DNA of 29,236 nt from a bacterium (lineage in GTDB: Bacteria > Blakebacterota > Blakebacteria > Blakebacterales > Blakebacteraceae). Below the pieces are notes generated by a model. That model was not told where the DNA came from. It saw only the letters and a list, made by a program, of their open reading frames with translations, and did not search any database. Positions 24,426 through 29,236 of this stretch are shown here, piece by piece (position 1 is the first letter of the stretch; the number at the start of each line of letters is the position of its first letter). The translations under genes were made by a program, and so were the position numbers. The DNA is taken from contig JALGVQ010000014.1 of the NCBI GenBank assembly GCA_025774615.1, positions 1 to 29,236 of the forward strand. Reading direction: 5' to 3'.

Positions 24426-24926
24426 TTACATCGACGCGTCCTGCACTATCTGCCACTCCCCGGCGATCCTCCGGAATACGATCAGTGTGAGGCCGGTAGA
24501 CGGTTCCTGATCCGGGTAGGTGAGGGTCCAGCGCGCCACGATCGACATCCCCCCGATCCCCTCAGACTCGATCACGCCGAAGAGCTGTTTCATGGTCACG
24601 TAGGCCGGCCGTATCTCCAGGATGTCGAGGTCCCTGCCCTGCACCAGGCCGGCAGTGGCCGAGATATAGGTGCAGTCCTGGGAGTAGACACTGGTGAAGG
24701 CCTCCACATCTCCCCGACTCCAGTCATCACTCTGCATGTTCAGGATCGCCTCGATCTCACTGATCGCGTCGAGTTCGGCCTGTTCGACCATCTTCTGGTC
24801 TGAGGTGCCGCAACCAGATAGAAGGAGGGGAATAAGGAGGGGAATGACAAGGAGGAGAGGGAGGGACAGGAGCAGTCGCGGGTAGAGTTTCGCGGGAACA
24901 TGTCGATTGTCGTGTCGGGTTCTCAT
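24426..24926 (-). CDS. SnoaL-like/DUF4440 lipoprotein
   Basis: 166-aa protein with a long hydrophobic leader and lipobox LLSGC (Cys39), so it is a lipoprotein. The remainder (from about 45) fits the SnoaL-like NTF2 fold: an N-terminal helix (IEAILNMQSDDWSRGDVEAFTSVY), CTYISATAGLVQGRDLD, then strands ending IAGEWQIVQDASM. Such domains bind small hydrophobic ligands or support partner proteins. No catalytic claim is made. Its ATG overlaps the stop of the upstream serine hydrolase (ATGA), so the two are translationally coupled and probably act in the same compartment. Confidence 0.8.
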   Translation of the reverse strand: MRTRHDNRHVPAKLYPRLLLSLPLLLVIPLLIPLLLSGCGTSDQKMVEQAELDAISEIEAILNMQSDDWSRGDVEAFTSVYSQDCTYISATAGLVQGRDLDILEIRPAYVTMKQLFGVIESEGIGGMSIVARWTLTYPDQEPSTGLTLIVFRRIAGEWQIVQDASM

Positions 24927-26059
24927 CGGTCACCTCCAAATGCCCCGGCCAGGTAGAAGAGGTTGATTACACCATTCGTGATCCGTGAAAGATTGGCGCC
25001 ATGGTTCGCCACGACCGCGATCGCGAACCTCTGGTCGGGGAACCGGATGAAGAGGGTGTTTGCTCCGACACTCCCTCCTGAATGCTGAACCGTCCGCGCG
25101 CTCCTGCCGCCGGGAAGCCGCGCCTGGCCAACCCGCCAGCTCAAGCCATACTGGCCGGGTGTGCCGTCGGCCATCGGCTGGTTGGTGTACATCTGTTCGA
25201 TGGTCCGGGGCTGCAGGAGCCGGCCCGCGGCGTACGCGATATGGAGGCGACAGAGATCCTCAACGGTGGAGGTGATGCCGCCGCCCGCGTACTTGTTGCT
25301 GAGATCGACGTACGGTTCGTTGATCCACTCTCCTCCTCTGGTCGAGTACCACTTCGCGCGGCCCTGCTGGATCGCGGTCAGGTCCTCCAGACCGGTACTG
25401 TTCATCCACGCCGGCTCGTAGACGTGGGTCCGCATGTATTCCCCGATCGGCATACCGCTTACGTTCTCCACCACATTGGCGACCAGGTTGAACCCGTAGG
25501 TGCTGTAGCTGAACCGGGTGCCCGGTTCAAAGAGCAAGGTGTCGGCCGAGAAAATCTTCATCGGTTCGACGAGATCGTCGTAGTGGTGCAGGCTAAGGAA
25601 TTCATCTCCCCGGTAATGTCTGATACCGGAGGTGTGGGTCATCAGATGCCGGATGGTGACTGTCCAGCGTTTGCGCGGGAATTCAGGGATATATGTCCGG
25701 ATATCGGCATCGAGGTCGACACGCCCCTCTTCGACCAGCTGCATGAGGGCCGTCCCGACCACCGGCTTGCTCACGCTCCCGATCCGGTAGATCGTCGATC
25801 CGGTCGCCCGGTCTCCCGCCTCGAGGTCGGCGTATCCGAACCCTTCAGACCAGATGAGCTGATCGTTCACTACGACTGCTACCGAGAGCCCGGGAATATG
25901 CTGCTCTTCGAGTTCACCCTGCACGAATGAGCGGACCGTATCAAGTACGGCGCCGGTCTGGGCTTGTGTGGAGGTCGGACTGAATCCGGTCATCATGATC
26001 GCGGTCACCGCGATGGAGATGGCTGATCGGGATGCGTGGGGAAGGATTGCACTTGGCAA
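24923..26059 (-). CDS. exported LACTB-like serine hydrolase (beta-lactamase class C fold)
   Basis: 378-aa serine hydrolase with a signal peptide (about 1-34, cleavage near TQAQ). The nucleophile motif SVSK places Ser95 and Lys98. The second motif is YST (185-187) rather than the usual YxN, as also remembered for LACTB-type proteins (RFSYSTYGFN). The third motif is HSGG in TVQHSGGSVGAN, replacing KTG. This points to a LACTB-like peptidase or esterase rather than an antibiotic-resistance beta-lactamase. The start is TTG at 26059, supported by AAAGGAGAG 5 nt upstream; no ATG lies nearby in frame. A minus-strand -10 (TATACT) and an 8-bp dyad lie upstream. It heads a two-gene operon with the SnoaL-like lipoprotein. 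Confidence 0.9.
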   Translation of the reverse strand: MPSAILPHASRSAISIAVTAIMMTGFSPTSTQAQTGAVLDTVRSFVQGELEEQHIPGLSVAVVVNDQLIWSEGFGYADLEAGDRATGSTIYRIGSVSKPVVGTALMQLVEEGRVDLDADIRTYIPEFPRKRWTVTIRHLMTHTSGIRHYRGDEFLSLHHYDDLVEPMKIFSADTLLFEPGTRFSYSTYGFNLVANVVENVSGMPIGEYMRTHVYEPAWMNSTGLEDLTAIQQGRAKWYSTRGGEWINEPYVDLSNKYAGGGITSTVEDLCRLHIAYAAGRLLQPRTIEQMYTNQPMADGTPGQYGLSWRVGQARLPGGRSARTVQHSGGSVGANTLFIRFPDQRFAIAVVANHGANLSRITNGVINLFYLAGAFGGDR

Positions 26060-26102
26060 GGATTCTCTCCTTTAACTGGTAGTGGCCTCAGGCAGGAAAC
26101 AG

Positions 26103-26131
26103 AGTATACGATACAGAGGAATCGGTGAAAG
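26103..26131 (-). promoter_or_regulatory. candidate sigma-70-type promoter for the serine hydrolase operon
   Basis: On the minus strand TATACT (26108-26103) matches the -10 consensus at five of six bases. CTTTCA (26131-26126) lies 17 bp upstream as a weak -35 (three of six). Transcription would start near 26096, about 37 nt before the TTG start. The weak -35 sits inside the 8-bp dyad, as expected for a regulated promoter. Confidence 0.35.
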
Positions 26132-26139
26132 TTCCTCTG
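26114..26139. promoter_or_regulatory. 8-bp inverted repeat in the divergent promoter region
   Basis: CAGAGGAA (26114-26121) is perfectly complementary to TTCCTCTG (26132-26139), with a 10-bp spacer. The half-site centres are 18 bp apart, suiting a dimeric repressor. It lies between two divergent exported hydrolases, 20 bp before the ATG at 26160, and overlaps the candidate minus-strand -35. No T-tract follows, so it is not a terminator. Confidence 0.5.
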
Positions 26140-26159
26140 ATCGATAAGGAGAATGAAAG

Positions 26160-27659
26160 ATGTTCCAGATCATCCGCGTGCGCCCGGGCATCCTGTTCCG
26201 GGGATTCCCGGTCCTGCTTCTGCTCCTCCTTCAGCCCCTGCGGGTAGTGGCATGGCAGGCACCGGCAGAATTCGCCGGACACTGGGAAGGCACTATCGAT
26301 CTCCAGGGTACCGAGATGACCTTCATGATCGATCTGACCCTGACGGAGGATGCCTGGTCGGGGACGATGGACATCCCTGCCCAGAACGCTCACGATCTGC
26401 CACTTTCCGGCATCCGGATCGAGGGCGTGTCCATCGAATTCGCACTGGAGGGAGTGCCGGGCGATCCGGTCTGGGCAGGATCGCTGTCGGATGGAAGGAT
26501 CGAGGGGAATCTTTCACAGAGCGGATTCACTTTCCCCTTCTGGCTCGGTCGCGAGGAGATTGGCCCCCCGTCCAGGCCGCAGGAACCGCTGCCGCCCTTC
26601 CCCTATCGTGAGGAAGAGGTCAGCTATCAGAACGGAGAGATCACGCTGGCAGGTACCCTGACACTGCCGCCAGGGGATGGTCCCTTCCCGGCAGCCCTTC
26701 TGATCACCGGCAGTGGAGCCCAGGACCGAAACGAGGAGATCTTCAACCATAAACCGTTCCTGCTGATCGCCGATGTGCTCACCAGAGCCGGTATAGCCGT
26801 GCTCAGAGTCGATGACCGGGGAGTGGGGGGATCGAGCGCCGGTTCCCGTTCGGCGACATCGGCGGATTTCATGCGAGATGTTCTGAGCGGAGTGGATTTC
26901 CTTATCTCACACCCCGGGATCAATCCCCTGAAGGTTGGTCTGATCGGGCACAGTGAGGGGGGGATGATCGCGCCGATGGCGGCCGCTGAATCACACGATG
27001 TGGCGTTCATCGTCCTGCTGGCCGGTACAGGGGTAACGGGAGAGGAAATCCTGCTCGAACAGACCCGACTCATCACGAAGGCTTCCGGTGCGACATCGGA
27101 TCAGCTCGAGGCCCAGTTCACTGCTCAGCAGAAGGCTCTCGGACTGGCCAGAACAGGTGCCGACAGTCTCACCGTTCGGGAGGCGGTCACCGATCTGATA
27201 GACGTGCAGTTCGCCCGACTTTCCGATCTGGAACAGCAGGCGATCACCCCCGAGATCAGGGAGCAGCAGATCACGCAGGCGACCATCCAGGTGCTCCTTC
27301 CCTGGTTCCGCTATTTCCTCGGATTCGATCCCCGCACCGTCCTGCGACAGGTCACCGTCCCCGTGCTGGCCATCAATGGTGGACTCGACCTGCAGGTTCC
27401 GCCCTCCCAGAACCTGCCCGAGATAGCGATTGCACTCGGCGAGGCCGGCAATACCGATATCACCATCAGGGAATTTCCCGGACTCAACCACCTCTTCCAG
27501 ACCGCCGGGTCGGGGAGTCCGGCCGAGTACGCCCTGATCGAAGAGACGATGTCTCCTCTAGTTCTGGAGACGATCCGTGACTGGATTCTCGAACGGTTCG
27601 GTAACGGGCTCCATCAACAGGAACAGGAAGCGGGGATACCGGTTCGAGAAGAGGGATGA
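26160..27659 (+). CDS. exported alpha/beta hydrolase with N-terminal beta domain
   Basis: 499-aa exported hydrolase. The signal peptide is at about 1-34 (LLLLLLQPLRVVAW). Residues 35-135 form a beta-rich domain (FAGHWEGTIDLQGTEMTFMIDL), similar to those preceding many secreted alpha/beta hydrolases. A proline-rich linker (136-149) leads to the catalytic domain. The triad is Ser265 in GHSEGG, Asp410 in NGGLDLQV and His444 in GLNHLF; ITGSGAQDRNE (182-192) is the oxyanion region. The substrate, likely an ester or peptide outside the cytoplasm, is unknown. AAGGAG (26146-26151) lies 8 nt before the ATG. It diverges from the LACTB-like hydrolase across a shared dyad, so the two may be co-regulated. 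Confidence 0.9.
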   Translation: MFQIIRVRPGILFRGFPVLLLLLLQPLRVVAWQAPAEFAGHWEGTIDLQGTEMTFMIDLTLTEDAWSGTMDIPAQNAHDLPLSGIRIEGVSIEFALEGVPGDPVWAGSLSDGRIEGNLSQSGFTFPFWLGREEIGPPSRPQEPLPPFPYREEEVSYQNGEITLAGTLTLPPGDGPFPAALLITGSGAQDRNEEIFNHKPFLLIADVLTRAGIAVLRVDDRGVGGSSAGSRSATSADFMRDVLSGVDFLISHPGINPLKVGLIGHSEGGMIAPMAAAESHDVAFIVLLAGTGVTGEEILLEQTRLITKASGATSDQLEAQFTAQQKALGLARTGADSLTVREAVTDLIDVQFARLSDLEQQAITPEIREQQITQATIQVLLPWFRYFLGFDPRTVLRQVTVPVLAINGGLDLQVPPSQNLPEIAIALGEAGNTDITIREFPGLNHLFQTAGSGSPAEYALIEETMSPLVLETIRDWILERFGNGLHQQEQEAGIPVREEG

Positions 27660-27666
27660 AAGAGAG

Positions 27667-28818
27667 ATGGTGAGCAGAGGAGCGAAGAAAGAACGCGGGA
27701 GAGTGGCTGTTGCCATGAGCGGAGGGGTTGACTCGAGCCTCACGGCGCTGCTGCTGGCGGAACAGGGTTACGAAGTGACCGGGTTCACGCTTCTCCTGCA
27801 TGATGAAGGGGAACGGGGAAGCAGTGAGGCGGTCTCGAAGAATCGTTGCTGCGGATCGGCTGATATGGTCGCGCGGGCCCGTCAGGCGGCCTTGAAGGCC
27901 GGGGGGCGTCATCACGTCATCGACGGACGCTGTGAGTTCGAAGCGATGGTGATAAGGGACTTCGAAATGGAATATGCCGCCGGGCGTACTCCGAATCCGT
28001 GTGTGAGATGCAATACCTGGCTGAAGTGGGGGTTCCTCCGTGAGAAGGCAGAGGAGTTCGGCGCCGATTATTTCGCGACCGGGCACTATGCGCGCGTGAT
28101 CAGGACCGGGGAGGAAACCTGGGGTCTGGCCGCAGGTATCGATCCGCTCAAAGACCAGTCATACGCGCTCTGGGGAATCCCCGGGCGCTTGCTTCAGACC
28201 ACCCTTCTACCGATCGGGGAAATGACGAAAGCAGAGGTGCGGGTACTCGCAGCGCGCCTGGGCCTGAAGGCTGCCGGCGTTCCCGACAGTCAGGATATCT
28301 GTTTTATCATCGGCGATGATTACCGGGTCTTTCTCGAACAGAGAGCGGACCGGGAAGGACGCCGGGATCTTGCCCGTGCCCTGGAACCGGGAGACATCAT
28401 CGACCATGAGGGGAACGTTCTCGGCAGGCATGGCGGAGTGGCACGTTATACTATAGGCCAGCGGCATGGGCTGGGGATCGCAGGCGGACAGCCGCTCTAT
28501 GTGGAGAGGCTGGAACCGGAGAAGCGAATGGTCGTCATGGGTGATGGAAGCGGACTTCTGTCGAATGAACTGCGGGTGACAGACGTAAACTGGGTATCGA
28601 TCACCTCTCTCCGGGAACCGATCCGGGCTGAAGTCAGGATCAGGTATGGTGGTGATTCTGCGCCTGCTCTCATCTCTCCGGAGGGGGAGGGTGCATTCCG
28701 GGTGGTCTTCGATGAGCCGCAGAGATCGATTACACCCGGCCAGTCGGCAGTAGTGTATGATGGTGAGATCGTTCTGGGCGGCGGGGTGATCGCCGGACAG
28801 GTTCGAACCGATGGATGA
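27667..28818 (+). CDS. mnmA: tRNA-specific 2-thiouridylase MnmA
   Basis: 383-aa enzyme that thiolates U34 of Lys, Glu and Gln tRNAs. Seen here are the PP-loop SGGVDSS (18-24), the catalytic Cys112 in NPCVRCNTWLKW, Cys212 in SQDICFI that forms the persulfide/disulfide partner, and the tRNA-binding GRHGGVARYTIGQRHGLGI. The C-terminal beta-barrel domain is complete. ATG 27667 is chosen for length; GAGGGA lies about 10 nt upstream. An extra CC pair (Cys61-Cys62) lies in an insertion near the region that contacts the ATP site. It starts 7 nt after the hydrolase stop and overlaps the next gene by 8 nt. Confidence 0.95.
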   Translation: MVSRGAKKERGRVAVAMSGGVDSSLTALLLAEQGYEVTGFTLLLHDEGERGSSEAVSKNRCCGSADMVARARQAALKAGGRHHVIDGRCEFEAMVIRDFEMEYAAGRTPNPCVRCNTWLKWGFLREKAEEFGADYFATGHYARVIRTGEETWGLAAGIDPLKDQSYALWGIPGRLLQTTLLPIGEMTKAEVRVLAARLGLKAAGVPDSQDICFIIGDDYRVFLEQRADREGRRDLARALEPGDIIDHEGNVLGRHGGVARYTIGQRHGLGIAGGQPLYVERLEPEKRMVVMGDGSGLLSNELRVTDVNWVSITSLREPIRAEVRIRYGGDSAPALISPEGEGAFRVVFDEPQRSITPGQSAVVYDGEIVLGGGVIAGQVRTDG

Positions 28819-29236
28819 AACCAGATCATGGCATAAGCTGACGCAGTTCCTCACCTACCTCTTCATCAGATTGCTGGGGGTAGTGGTGGCGATCCTGCCC
28901 CGTCCAGTGGCGGCCCTTCTCATGAAGATGGCCGGTACCATCGCCTTTGGTGTTCTGCGCATCGGCCGTTCTCTGACGCTGAAAAATCTGGAAGACGCCT
29001 TTCCTGAAAAAACGCTGGCTGAACGCAGGCAGATCGGCCGGGCGGCCATGGCAAACCTGATGGTGGTTGTCATGGACCTGCTCCGGGTGCGATTCCAGAA
29101 GAGGGAGAAGGCTCTCGCACGAATCCAGTTCGACCCGGATAGCGAGGCACTCTGCCGACAGGCCATGCAGGAGGGCAGGGGCGTGGTGTATGTCGCCGGT
29201 CACTACGGAAACTGGGAACTCCTCGGCGGCAGATTG
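28811..29236 (+). CDS. LpxL/HtrB-type lysophospholipid or lipid A acyltransferase, 5' part
   Basis: The first 142 residues of a gene cut by the window end. One N-terminal membrane helix (about 14-30) is followed by SLTLKNLEDAFPEKTLAERR, a typical LpxL/HtrB-family segment. AGHYGNWELLGG supplies the HX4E catalytic motif (His131, Glu136). The family transfers secondary acyl chains to Kdo-lipid A or similar lipids at the inner membrane. The ATG at 28811 lies inside the mnmA end (8-nt overlap), with ACAGG about 9 nt upstream. The product supports a diderm envelope. Confidence 0.88.
   Translation, partial: MDETRSWHKLTQFLTYLFIRLLGVVVAILPRPVAALLMKMAGTIAFGVLRIGRSLTLKNLEDAFPEKTLAERRQIGRAAMANLMVVVMDLLRVRFQKREKALARIQFDPDSEALCRQAMQEGRGVVYVAGHYGNWELLGGRL

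Noticed and set aside
25082-25930. Plus-strand open frame of about 280 codons inside the serine hydrolase
   Set aside because: The minus-strand SxxK, YST and HSGG motifs establish the coding strand; the plus-strand frame is a shadow.
24923-26059. Antibiotic-resistance beta-lactamase
   Set aside because: The second and third motifs are YST and HSGG rather than YxN and KTG, and the sequence resembles LACTB-like peptidases or esterases.
28799-28808. GGTTCGAACC resembling a tRNA T-loop
   Set aside because: It lies in the coding end of mnmA, and I found no acceptor, D or anticodon stems around it. It is a chance palindrome.

Overview
The window is a GC-rich, gene-dense bacterial chromosome segment, mostly on the + strand. 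A diderm (outer-membrane) bacterium is indicated by a PorV/PorQ-like outer-membrane barrel, two small tandem barrel-like proteins, an LpxL/HtrB-type acyltransferase and a lipoprotein. The order sucC-sucD-ndk-yceD-rpmF-plsX-fabH-fabD-acpP-fabF-rnc and the two sigma-54 activators suggest a poorly sampled diderm phylum, perhaps in or near the FCB/Gemmatimonadota-Latescibacterota area. That placement is inference. I saw no tRNA, rRNA, CRISPR array, insertion sequence or phage gene.

Left end (1-3440): about 0.5 kb of non-coding DNA carries an AT-rich patch with direct repeats and a near-consensus sigma-54 promoter (378-393). The promoter faces an unknown two-TM, coiled-coil protein (512-1102) that ends in a strong terminator. 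Converging on it is a two-gene minus-strand operon: a SpoIIM-like membrane protein, translationally coupled to an NtrC-family activator whose receiver domain looks degenerate. Together these look like a small self-contained sigma-54 membrane module.

Middle-left (3441-7208): greA, then a cyclic-2,3-diphosphoglycerate-synthetase-like P-loop protein paired with carbamate kinase, then a NYN-domain putative nuclease. Several strong hairpins without U-tracts lie in the spacers.

Core (7209-16845): sucCD and ndk (succinyl-CoA and NTP metabolism) run into the yceD-rpmF-plsX fatty-acid/phospholipid cluster, then rnc and a LipM/LplA-like octanoyl/lipoyl transferase. Two oddities stand out. fabG is absent between fabD and acpP. 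The conserved N-terminus of RNase III has no ATG/GTG/TTG in its frame; a TTG-start frame overlapping the fabF stop is out of phase with it by one base, across a GATC tandem repeat.

Signalling/envelope block (16854-24422): a family-5 solute-binding protein with no permease, a dCache-type histidine kinase, an NtrC-type response regulator, a PorV-like barrel and two paralogous small barrel-like proteins, all tightly packed. The arrangement suggests a binding protein used as a sensor input rather than for transport.

Right end (24426-29236): a minus-strand pair (LACTB-like serine hydrolase coupled to a SnoaL-like lipoprotein) diverges from an exported alpha/beta hydrolase across a 100-bp region with an 8-bp dyad. 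mnmA follows, then an LpxL-like acyltransferase truncated by the window edge.
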